Assembly: GCA_937952155.1 (NCBI GenBank)
Contig: CALFYH010000336.1
Coordinates: forward strand, 1 to 17,262
Direction: 5' to 3'
Source: an uncultured Saprospiraceae bacterium
GTDB lineage: Bacteria; Bacteroidota; Bacteroidia; Chitinophagales; Saprospiraceae
DNA length: 17,262 nt
The position numbers and the translations under genes were made by a program. The notes beneath the pieces are model-generated. The model searched no databases and was not told where the DNA came from. It saw nothing but the letters and a program-made list of their open reading frames with translations. The number at the start of each line of letters is the position of its first letter. Position 1 is the stretch's first letter. Positions 6,586-13,117 of the stretch are shown one piece after another.

Positions 6586-7524
6586 ATGTCCAATACCCAT
6601 ATTATCAAAAATAAATTTGTAGTTTTGATTGCAGGTCCTACTGCAGTCGGGAAAAGTCATGTTGCCATGCACCTTGCTAGGCATTTGGATGCTGAAATAT
6701 TTTCGGCTGATAGCAGGCAGATTTTTAAAGAAATGGAGATCGGTACTGCAAAGCCATCAAAGGAAGAAATGGCATCAGTGAAGCACCATTTTGTAAATCA
6801 CATAAGTATTGAAGAAAACTATAGTGTCGGAAGATATGAAAGTGAAATCAAACAAGCTTTAGAATCGTATTTTGTTGATCACGATATTGCCATTGTATGT
6901 GGTGGTACTGGTTTGTATATCAAAGCGTTAACTGATGGGATCGATTATTTTCCAGATATTCCATTACAAATTGTCAAAGATTATGATGCAAAATTGGAAA
7001 ACGAAGGTCTTGGTGCTTTGCTTGCCGAACTTGAAGCATTGGATCCAAAGTATTACGCTATTGTGGATAAACATAATTCCAGACGAATAATAAGGGCCTT
7101 ATCAGTCATCAAAGTTTCAGGTACTTCATACACCGCGTTTTTGATGAAAGAATCAAAACAAAAAAGCCCTTATAACTTTATACCCATTTTATTGGAACTA
7201 CCTCGTGATATTTTATATGATCGAATAAATGAAAGGGTGGATGTGATGGTGGAACATGGTCTTGAAGCTGAAGCCAGGCAACTTTATACCAAGCGTGATT
7301 TGAGAGCCTTAGATACTGTGGGCTATCGAGAGTTTTTTGATTATTTTGAACAAAAGACAAATTACCAAGAAACAATAAATATGATCAAACAAAATAGCAG
7401 AAGGTATGCAAAAAGGCAAATGACATGGTTTAGGAAGTATGGAGATTGGACTATTTTTACACCTAACGATTTGGATGCTATGAAGCAATTTATTTTAGAA
7501 AAGCAACAATATAACGATATTTAG
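6586..7524 (+). CDS. miaA: tRNA dimethylallyltransferase MiaA
   Basis: A 312-residue cytoplasmic enzyme that transfers the dimethylallyl group from DMAPP to N6 of A37 in tRNAs reading UNN codons. The P-loop G-P-T-A-V-G-K-S (17-24), S-A-D-S-R-Q-I-F (40-47), the substrate motif G-T-A-K-P (53-57), H-H-F-V-N-H (67-72), G-G-T-G-L-Y (106-111) and the C-terminal Y-A-K-R-Q-M-T-W-F (274-282) are all present in the order of the family. Length is normal. The frame is open from a TTG at 6559, but the ATG at 6586 places the P-loop at the usual distance from the N-terminus and lies outside the promoter. It diverges from the acyltransferase operon with a gap of 43 bases. It is the second A37-modifying enzyme in the window, after TrmN6, though the two are not linked. 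Confidence 0.95.
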   Translation: MSNTHIIKNKFVVLIAGPTAVGKSHVAMHLARHLDAEIFSADSRQIFKEMEIGTAKPSKEEMASVKHHFVNHISIEENYSVGRYESEIKQALESYFVDHDIAIVCGGTGLYIKALTDGIDYFPDIPLQIVKDYDAKLENEGLGALLAELEALDPKYYAIVDKHNSRRIIRALSVIKVSGTSYTAFLMKESKQKSPYNFIPILLELPRDILYDRINERVDVMVEHGLEAEARQLYTKRDLRALDTVGYREFFDYFEQKTNYQETINMIKQNSRRYAKRQMTWFRKYGDWTIFTPNDLDAMKQFILEKQQYNDI

Positions 7525-7555
7525 TTAATGTTTTCTTAAAAAGTGGAAAAAAAAG

Positions 7556-7597
7556 TTGAAATAAGAACTATATGTACTTATATTTGTTGCAACAAAT
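7556..7597 (+). promoter_or_regulatory. yceI-like gene promoter with overlapping 16-base palindromic operator
   Basis: TTG (7556-7558), 20 bases, then TATATTTG (7579-7586) forms a Bacteroidota promoter ahead of the YceI-like gene. A perfect palindrome ATTTGTTGCAACAAAT (7582-7597) covers the end of the -7 box and the expected start point near 7592, the position of a repressor site. Its core TTTGTT-N2-AACAAA recurs at 8228-8241. The palindrome is directly visible; the regulator is unknown. Confidence 0.6.
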
Positions 7598-7632
7598 GTT
7601 AATTGTAAATTTTTAAAAATAAAATCAAAGTT

Positions 7633-8208
7633 ATGAAATTTTTAGTTTTGTCATTTTCGTTTTTGTTGTCTTCGGCTTTTGCATTTGCTAATGGAGTGTT
7701 ACCAGCAGCTAAGCCAATAAATACCACAACTTCTAATATCAATTGGAAAGGGTATAAGGTAACAGGTTCTCACGAAGGTAATATCAAGTTTAAATCTGGT
7801 AGTTTATCATTTAATGAAATGACGCTTACTGGTGGAGAGCTTACAGTAGATATGAATAGTCTTGATTGTACTGACTTGCAAGGTGGTGGTAAAGGAAAAC
7901 TTGAAGGACACTTGAAGTCTGATGATTTTTTTGGAGTAGCAGCTCATCCAACAGCAGCAATTAAATTTACAAAAGTGTCATCAAGAGGTGTAGCGGGAGA
8001 GTATAAAATCACTGCCAACATCACCATCAAAAATATCACAAAAGAAATCAAGTTTAATGCTACTGTTAAAGACGGAAAGGGTAATGCTAGCATCAAATTG
8101 GATAGATCTGAATTTGATATCAAATATGGTTCAGGTTCATTTTTTGATAATTTAGGTGATAAAACGATCTACGACGAGTTTGAGTTAATTATTTCATTAA
8201 ATTATTAA
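7633..8208 (+). CDS. Secreted YceI-like domain protein (lipocalin-type, isoprenoid-binding fold)
   Basis: A 191-residue protein with a cleavable Sec signal peptide (M-K-F-L-V-L-S-F-S-F-L-L-S-S-A-F-A, residues 1-17 or slightly beyond) followed by a YceI domain. Diagnostic blocks are I-N-W-K-G-Y-K-V-T-G-S-H-E-G (36-49), L-T-G-G-E-L-T-V-D-M (65-74), L-E-G-H-L-K-S-D-D-F-F (90-100), H-P-T-A-A-I-K-F (105-112) and I-K-Y-G-S-G-S-F-F-D (163-172). Structures of family members show a beta barrel binding a polyisoprenoid or fatty acid chain; their cellular role is poorly defined, and E. coli yceI responds to stress and high pH. Probably periplasmic. It is a single gene 108 bases after miaA with its own promoter and palindromic operator. 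Family assignment is firm. Confidence 0.9.
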   Translation: MKFLVLSFSFLLSSAFAFANGVLPAAKPINTTTSNINWKGYKVTGSHEGNIKFKSGSLSFNEMTLTGGELTVDMNSLDCTDLQGGGKGKLEGHLKSDDFFGVAAHPTAAIKFTKVSSRGVAGEYKITANITIKNITKEIKFNATVKDGKGNASIKLDRSEFDIKYGSGSFFDNLGDKTIYDEFELIISLNY

Positions 8209-8227
8209 AAAAAAATTATAAGTAATA

Positions 8228-8258
8228 TTTGTTATAACAAAAATTATTTATAATTTTG
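8228..8258 (+). promoter_or_regulatory. Near-consensus promoter with palindrome, ahead of the candidate small RNA
   Basis: TTTG (8228-8231), 19 bases, then TAATTTTG (8251-8258) matches the Bacteroidota housekeeping promoter exactly in both boxes and in spacing. It is the best match in the window. The -33 box is the left end of a perfect 14-base palindrome TTTGTTATAACAAA (8228-8241), related to the one in the yceI promoter. Transcription should start near 8264-8266. No open reading frame of ordinary size follows. Confidence 0.72.
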
Positions 8259-8264
8259 CACTGT

Positions 8265-8501
8265 TAAATTCTTATCAAGAATAATTTTAGTGGAATGTTT
8301 AAGTGTTTTTTCCGAAAGCCGGAATAAAATGTATGAGATATATTTTGACTTAGGTCATAGGAGACAGTAGTTTTTTTCATAGTTAGAGGGTCGGGTCGCC
8401 GGACTCGGCCCCTTTCAAAGAAAAGTAGGCTAACGTCTAAGAAGTTTAGGTAAAGGCAAAAATTAAAAGGTTAGTTGAAATATCAGCTAACCTTTTTTTT
8501 T
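8265..8501 (+). ncRNA. Candidate structured small RNA, about 237 nt, family unknown
   Basis: The stretch lies between a near-consensus promoter and a strong terminator. Helices visible by eye: ATTCTT/AAGAAT near 8268-8282; a three-way arrangement with outer stem 8295-8304 to 8348-8358 (G-U pairs and one bulge), inner hairpin TTCCG/CGGAA (8310-8324) and inner hairpin AAAATGTAT/ATATATTTT (8326-8346, loop GAG); a GC-rich 10-base-pair hairpin 8388-8397 to 8402-8411 with loop GCCG, itself enclosed by GTTAG (8382-8386) and CTAAC (8430-8434); and a possible closing stem TAATTTT (8282-8288) with AAAATTA (8459-8465). I find no signature of RNase P, tmRNA or SRP RNA. A lineage-specific 6S-like RNA is possible, since such RNAs have this size and setting, but the folding I see is not a simple rod. 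Only tiny reading frames of 10 and 13 codons occur (from ATGs at 8295 and 8329). The exact 5' end is estimated. Confidence 0.68.
8465..8501 (+). terminator. Rho-independent terminator of the candidate small RNA
   Basis: GGTTAGTTGA (8469-8478) pairs with TCAGCTAACC (8483-8492) around the tetraloop AATA, giving 10 pairs with one G-U, followed by nine Ts (8493-8501). Four As before the stem can extend it against the Ts. This is a strong plus-strand terminator, and no protein gene precedes it for 260 bases. Confidence 0.9.
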
Positions 8502-8575
8502 GCAATTGAAAATTAGTAGATTGCTTTATAAAGCTCTTGGAGCGAACTTTAAACTACTTTATAATTGAAATGGAA

Positions 8576-8830
8576 TTACATTTTACTAATATTGTCTGGG
8601 TTTCTTTTATTAGAAGATATGGCTTGGTTTGTATAGGTTAATGTGAGCAAACAACCCAATTCATCTTTTACAATTATATCATGAGTTCCATTGCCTAGAT
8701 ATTAAATTACAGCAATATTTGAGTAAACTAAATTATTATTGCTTGTAGAAAAAAAACCAGTACCACTACATGCAACTACATCAATATATTTATTCGTGCT
8801 AATATCAAAGATATATTGTGCATCAATCTA
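8576..8830 (-). pseudogene. Decayed fragment of a Bacteroidota surface protein
   Basis: One minus-strand frame reads 41 residues (from 8827; I-D-A-Q-Y-I-F-D-I-S...V-V-A-C-S-G-T-G-F-F), a TAA at 8704-8702, then 41 more (Y-L-G-N-G-T-H-D-I-I-V-K-D-E-L-G-C-L-L-T) to a TAA at 8578-8576. A TAG (8830-8828) closes it upstream. The block G-N-G-T-H-D-I-I-V-K-D-E-L-G-C is a clear variant of the 'GtYtItVtDanGC' repeat end of SprB-like and other Bacteroidota adhesins. There is no start codon and no sorting domain. I infer the remnant of a larger exported protein. The protein-like reading is visible in the sequence; the history is inference. A perfect palindrome GCTTTATAAAGC sits just beyond it at 8523-8534. 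Confidence 0.55.
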
Positions 8831-8926
8831 TAAATAGTTAACACTCAATATTATGGCGTAATATCTAAATAAGACACAAGCAGACAACAGCACTAATCTA
8901 CACTTACTTTACAGTCGTTGATTAAA

Positions 8927-10606
8927 TTACCAAAATACTACATAAATTGCAGCCACAATCCCTACTACTACAAATGCCATGAGATTAAAAGCAGTACTCG
9001 TTTTGAAATAATTTGTATCAAAATATATGGCTTTTGGATCGTCATTTTTATTATCTCTCATTGAGATGAGAATCATAATAAGTGAGACCAAGATAAAGCT
9101 AAATCCCATTCTATCTAAAAACGGCATTTCGTAAATACCACTTTCTGCCAAAGCTGAAAAACCTAGTGGAGCTAAGCCCGAAAGATCGACAAACTTAGGT
9201 AAAAACTTAAAGAACATAGAGAGTGGTAATGAGACTACTACACCCCAAAATGCTGCATTTGCTGATGTTTTACGCCAGAATAAACCTAGAATAAAAATTG
9301 CCAAAATACCCGGACTAATAAACCCAGTATATTCTTGGATAAACTGGAATGCTTCTCCAAGTGATCCAAGTGATGGAGCTATAATAACGCCAATAATTAT
9401 AAAGATTAATGAAGACCATTTTCCAATACGGACCAATTGATTTTCTTCCTTTACTGTCAGTTGACTGCTATTGTTTTCTAGTGGCGTCAATATTTGATTT
9501 CTCTCCGCATCTTGTTTCATAAAGAGTGGGCGATATATATCTAATGTAAAAATAGTAGAAGCACTATTGACGATTGAGGCAACAGAAGAACCTATAGCCG
9601 CTATCAAAGCAGCAAGCGCTATTCCTTTAAAACCCGATCCTACAAAATTGCTTATGACCCAAGGATAAGCTTGATCTGGTTTGTCAATTTCGGCAGCCAA
9701 TACATAGGCCGCAATACCTGGAATTACCACGATGAGTGGTAGTATGATTTTCACCAAGGCGGCAGCAGCTGTACCATCTTGAGCTTCTTCTAGGCTCTTA
9801 CATGCAAGGGATCTTTGAATGATATATTGATTCGTTCCCCAATAATAAAGATTTGCAATCCACATTCCACCTACCAATACCGTTATACCAGGTAAATCAA
9901 TGTATTTTGGATTGGATTGGTCCAAAATCATATCAAATTTTTCTGGAGCTTTCTCCACTAAGGTACTGAGACCAGATAATACACCACCACCGACAGCATT
10001 CAATACCATATAACTAGCTACCAATCCACCAAAAATCAGAGCAACAACTTGGACTACATCTGTAAGAGCAACTGCCTTTAGGCCGCCTGTGACTGAAAAT
10101 GATGCTGAATAAATGGCTAAACCAATAATGGCATACAACATAGGAATGCCTATGATTTCTTGTAATGCCAATGAACCAAGATATAGAACAGTGGTAATAT
10201 TGACCAATACAAATAATCCAACCCAAAAAATTGCCAAGCCTATTCGAACTCGCTTATCAAAGCGCCTTTCGAGAAATTGGGGCATGGTATATATTTCTTT
10301 TTTTATGAAAATAGGTAAGAAGTATTTCGCTACGATAAGCAAAGTAATGGCTGCCATAAGTTCATAAGCTGCTATGGCAAATCCTACCGCATATCCAGAC
10401 CCTGACATTCCGATGAATTGTTCGGCAGAGATATTGGCTGCTATGAGCGATCCTCCTACTGCCCACCAAGGCAATGATTTTGATGCTAAAAAATAATCAT
10501 TTGCTGTATCCTTTTTGCTTTTGTAAGAAATCCAAATACCAAAAATCATCATAAAGCTGATCCAAGCAACTACGATTCCAATGTCTAGGTTTGATAAGTT
10601 TGTCAT
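8927..10606 (-). CDS. Sodium/solute symporter family, vSGLT-like sugar transporter
   Basis: A 559-residue inner-membrane symporter with about 14 predicted helices and an intervening loop near 365-395. It closely resembles the Vibrio sodium/galactose transporter vSGLT (about 540 residues). By local context, the sugar-contacting residues of vSGLT (N64, E68, Q69, E88, N260, Y263, K294, Q428) are matched here by N58, E62, Q63, E82, N252, Y255, K286 and probably Q424. The sodium-site region reads S-S-V-A-S-I-V-N-S-A-S-T-I-F-T. A sugar such as galactose or glucose is therefore likelier than an amino acid or sialic acid, but this is inference from conserved positions. It is the last gene of the minus-strand operon after the carboxypeptidase and the methyltransferase (26-base gap). 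No terminator is obvious behind it. Confidence 0.9.
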   Translation of the reverse strand: MTNLSNLDIGIVVAWISFMMIFGIWISYKSKKDTANDYFLASKSLPWWAVGGSLIAANISAEQFIGMSGSGYAVGFAIAAYELMAAITLLIVAKYFLPIFIKKEIYTMPQFLERRFDKRVRIGLAIFWVGLFVLVNITTVLYLGSLALQEIIGIPMLYAIIGLAIYSASFSVTGGLKAVALTDVVQVVALIFGGLVASYMVLNAVGGGVLSGLSTLVEKAPEKFDMILDQSNPKYIDLPGITVLVGGMWIANLYYWGTNQYIIQRSLACKSLEEAQDGTAAAALVKIILPLIVVIPGIAAYVLAAEIDKPDQAYPWVISNFVGSGFKGIALAALIAAIGSSVASIVNSASTIFTLDIYRPLFMKQDAERNQILTPLENNSSQLTVKEENQLVRIGKWSSLIFIIIGVIIAPSLGSLGEAFQFIQEYTGFISPGILAIFILGLFWRKTSANAAFWGVVVSLPLSMFFKFLPKFVDLSGLAPLGFSALAESGIYEMPFLDRMGFSFILVSLIMILISMRDNKNDDPKAIYFDTNYFKTSTAFNLMAFVVVGIVAAIYVVFW

Positions 10607-10632
10607 ATTAAATTGTTTATCAGTGTTTTGTT

Positions 10633-11319
10633 TTAATTAATTTTTGTTGCTGTTAATATATATTGATAATCAAGGGAAGTATCATCTGATTGTGCTATTT
10701 GGTAACCAGCTCCTTCCAAAATCTCTTCCAATTTGTCCAAGTAAATTCGCTCATCTTTTGGTGGAGCATTGATGGGAAGTTTTTTCATCTTATAATCAAT
10801 AATGATCAGTCTTCCATTTTTTTTCAAACCTTTTTTGACAGTTTTAAGGTATTCGTCTAATTTGTCAATATAGGCTATTGTATTGATAATCAGTATTATG
10901 TCTGCTTCTTCAGGCTTGAGTAAAGGGTCATTGATTTTGGCCAATCTGGTTTCTAGCTTGCTTTGCTGGTTTTCTGGTAATCCCAGTCTCAAAGAATCAA
11001 GATATTTTATAAATGCAGGTTCGATTTCGATGGCAATCACTTTTTCGGCTCTTGGGGCAAGTCTAAGTGAAAAATATCCTGTACCTGCGCCGATGTCTGC
11101 GATCACCTTGTCTGATATATCTCCTAACTTTTCAATGACTAAACCTGGTTTTTGCCAAATAGCCCTTCCAATATTTACGCTGGATTCTTCTGACAATTCA
11201 CTATTGAGATAGTTGGAATGATCAGAGACGTCTAATACTTCATTGTTGCGATTAGGGTCGCTACATCCTTGATAAATCCCAAATATAATTAAAAGAATAA
11301 AAATTTTGAATTTGACCAT
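10633..11319 (-). CDS. Class I SAM-dependent methyltransferase with apparent lipoprotein signal peptide
   Basis: A 228-residue protein. Residues 1-19 (M-V-K-F-K-I-F-I-L-L-I-I-F-G-I-Y-Q-G-C) look like a lipoprotein signal, with Cys19 as the lipid-attachment site. The residues before it (Tyr-Gln-Gly) are not the standard lipobox, but Bacteroidota tolerate wide variation there. After a spacer, W-Q-K-P-G-L-V (55-61) leads to the SAM-binding motif D-I-G-A-G-T-G-Y-F (75-83), the acidic residue at the end of strand 2 (A-I-E-I-E), and D-I-I-L-I-I-N-T (140-147). The fold is thus a complete Rossmann methyltransferase. The substrate is unknown. The gene lies 31 bases after the PBP4-type gene and 26 before the symporter, so it is in the same operon. 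A membrane-anchored, exported enzyme needing cytoplasmic SAM is odd; the signal may instead act as an uncleaved anchor. Confidence 0.82.
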   Translation of the reverse strand: MVKFKIFILLIIFGIYQGCSDPNRNNEVLDVSDHSNYLNSELSEESSVNIGRAIWQKPGLVIEKLGDISDKVIADIGAGTGYFSLRLAPRAEKVIAIEIEPAFIKYLDSLRLGLPENQQSKLETRLAKINDPLLKPEEADIILIINTIAYIDKLDEYLKTVKKGLKKNGRLIIIDYKMKKLPINAPPKDERIYLDKLEEILEGAGYQIAQSDDTSLDYQYILTATKIN

Positions 11320-11350
11320 TTTTGCAAATAAAACTTAATTTCGCCCGAAG

Positions 11351-12778
11351 TTAAGAAAATCTATAAATTGTGTCTAAGATTTTTTCCAATTCTGTTTTAT
11401 TTTCTTTAAAAGTCTTAGCCGGACTGTTGTTTAAAAATACAGCAAATGCTATTAATTTTCCTGATGCAGCTCTTGTATAGCCAGCGTAACAAAGCACTTT
11501 TTCCATTGAGCCAGATTTTATCCACATACGACCTTTTGCAGGCGAATTACCAAGCATATTTTTTACGGTGCCTGATTCACCTACTGTTGGCAAGACATTT
11601 TTCAAATTAGATTCACCTAAAAATTGGCTTTGTTTCACCAAAAATGATGACATATGATAAGGACTTATCAAATTTCGAGGAGAGAGACCACTTCCGTCTT
11701 CCAGATTTACAGAATTTGTCTCCAAACCCATGGACTTTAGATTGTCAAGAATGATTTGTACGTTTTCTTTAATATCTTTTCCACCCAAGGCTTTCAAAGT
11801 GGCTTCTGCATAGAGATTGTTGCTCTGATCATTTGTGATCTTTATAATTTCTTTGAGCAGTGGAGAATGATGCTCAAAAATGCATGTCATTCCTTCTTTT
11901 TTTACCGGTTCCGTATCATAATCATCAACACTAATGCCCTTGTGGTGGAGTAAGGCATAGAGTCGATAAGCAAAAAACAATGGCGGATTTGGGATCGAGC
12001 CTTTGATTTTGAACAATCCTTTTCCCTGAGGAATAGTACCTTTGATAAAACGTCCGTATGTAAATGGAGCACCAAAAATATAAGCATTATCAGCAGTGTG
12101 GGCGCTATCAATGGTGACTTGACTATCAATTGTAAGACGTGGTATGTATGGCTCAATGTATGAAATTTGGGCTTCGGCTCCTAACTCCATGTCATGGTTG
12201 TAGTAGATATTGTAAGAATTTTCGTTTACATTAATAGACCAAGCACCTGATGCATAATAATTGCCTAGATCGTTCCACTGCCATGAATCACCTATTGGTG
12301 GCTGCATCTTTTCATTGGCAATTGCAATTACTTTCCCTTCTATACACCGAATGCCTGCTTGTAATATTCTTTCGGAAAAAATATTCAAAATTTCATCCAT
12401 CGAAGGATTTCCTGATATTTTATTACTGCCTAATGTAGGATCTCCTTTTCCTATGATGTAAATATTACCTTGCAACGTACCTTCATCCGTAATGTTACCA
12501 TCGTAATATAAGCTAGTGGTAAATCGATAATTGTCGCTTAAAAGTTGTCGAGTAGAAAGTGTAGTTATCAATTTTATGGTAGATGCAGGTATAAATAATT
12601 TGTCTTTGTTAATGTCTGCAATTACCTTATGCTCCGAAACATCTTGAACGGCAATCCCTAGATGTGAATGCTTGTAAAATGGGTTTTTACTCAATTCTGT
12701 AAGAATATCTTGCAGCGATCCTTGACTGTAAGTCAAAAAGTGCAGCGCATAAAACAAAAGAAAAAGATAAAATCTCAT
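11351..12778 (-). CDS. dacB: D-alanyl-D-alanine carboxypeptidase/endopeptidase, PBP4 type (peptidase S13)
   Basis: A 475-residue penicillin-binding protein that trims and cleaves peptidoglycan cross-links in the periplasm. The three active-site motifs are S-T-I-K (nucleophile Ser66, Lys69), S-N-N (319-321) and K-S-G-S (421-424, in place of K-T-G). The large insertion between motifs 1 and 2 is typical of class C PBP4 enzymes and explains the length, close to E. coli DacB (477). Residues 1-19 (M-R-F-Y-L-F-L-L-F-Y-A-L-H-F-L-T-Y-S-Q) form a Sec signal peptide ending in the S-x-(Q/A) pattern common in this phylum. It is the first gene of the operon with the methyltransferase and the sugar symporter. 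Two TAnnTTTG-like boxes lie 80-100 bases upstream on the minus strand (12866 to 12859 and 12875 to 12868), but no clear -33 element goes with them. Confidence 0.93.
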   Translation of the reverse strand: MRFYLFLLFYALHFLTYSQGSLQDILTELSKNPFYKHSHLGIAVQDVSEHKVIADINKDKLFIPASTIKLITTLSTRQLLSDNYRFTTSLYYDGNITDEGTLQGNIYIIGKGDPTLGSNKISGNPSMDEILNIFSERILQAGIRCIEGKVIAIANEKMQPPIGDSWQWNDLGNYYASGAWSINVNENSYNIYYNHDMELGAEAQISYIEPYIPRLTIDSQVTIDSAHTADNAYIFGAPFTYGRFIKGTIPQGKGLFKIKGSIPNPPLFFAYRLYALLHHKGISVDDYDTEPVKKEGMTCIFEHHSPLLKEIIKITNDQSNNLYAEATLKALGGKDIKENVQIILDNLKSMGLETNSVNLEDGSGLSPRNLISPYHMSSFLVKQSQFLGESNLKNVLPTVGESGTVKNMLGNSPAKGRMWIKSGSMEKVLCYAGYTRAASGKLIAFAVFLNNSPAKTFKENKTELEKILDTIYRFS

Positions 12779-13019
12779 CTGTATATTTTTAATTTTTATG
12801 TGGATTTTATGAGTGTATAACCAGTTGAATATTTATAAGTATGTGTAAAGTATGATAACAAAATTACAAAAATATCTGGCTTTGATTCTATTTAGGAGTA
12901 ATTTCATGATTTTTATTTTCCCAAGGTGATTAATTTCTGGCAAAAGGGAATTCAGAGCGAAGGACAAGGCTTAGTTGAACCGAACCTTATTATGTATCTT
13001 CAATATTAATATTAAGAGT

Positions 13020-13053
13020 TTTGCTACTTAAAAGATTTATTCTAATAACTTTG
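13020..13053 (+). promoter_or_regulatory. Putative promoter of the GH32 gene
   Basis: TTTG (13020-13023), 22 bases, then TAACTTTG (13046-13053). Both boxes fit the Bacteroidota consensus, with slightly long spacing. Transcription would start near 13060 and leave a leader of about 58 bases. Confidence 0.5.
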
Positions 13054-13057
13054 TATT

Positions 13058-13081
13058 ACTTTATTTAAAATACAATAAAGT
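13058..13081. repeat. Inverted repeat at the GH32 transcription start / leader
   Basis: A perfect 8-base inverted repeat ACTTTATT (13058-13065) and AATAAAGT (13074-13081) surrounds 8 bases. It starts at the predicted transcription start, so it could be an operator for a repressor bound across two half-sites or a weak hairpin at the 5' end of the mRNA. There is no T-tract, so it is not a terminator. Confidence 0.45.
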
Positions 13082-13117
13082 ACATCGAACTGAGGTAAAT
13101 AATCAAATACACTCTTT

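Larger units (their letters stand above)
12779..13117. other. Divergent intergenic region between dacB and the GH32 gene
   Basis: No gene or RNA is visible in these 339 bases. The left third is AT-rich and carries two weak minus-strand -7-like boxes for the dacB operon. The right end carries the GH32 promoter and leader hairpin, listed separately. The middle (12900-13000) is less AT-rich and has no open frame of note on either strand. Confidence 0.6.

Noticed and set aside
6543..6608. Longer acyltransferase starting at 6608
   Set aside because: It would overlap the miaA coding sequence on the other strand and adds 22 residues with no family feature.
8265..8501. Assignment of the RNA to tmRNA, RNase P or SRP RNA
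   Set aside because: I find no tmRNA tag-peptide frame or tRNA-like ends, no conserved RNase P core and no SRP apical loop sequence.
8523..8534. Palindrome GCTTTATAAAGC
   Set aside because: It is perfect but short and AT-rich, lies just past a terminator, and has no promoter or gene attached. It is probably chance.
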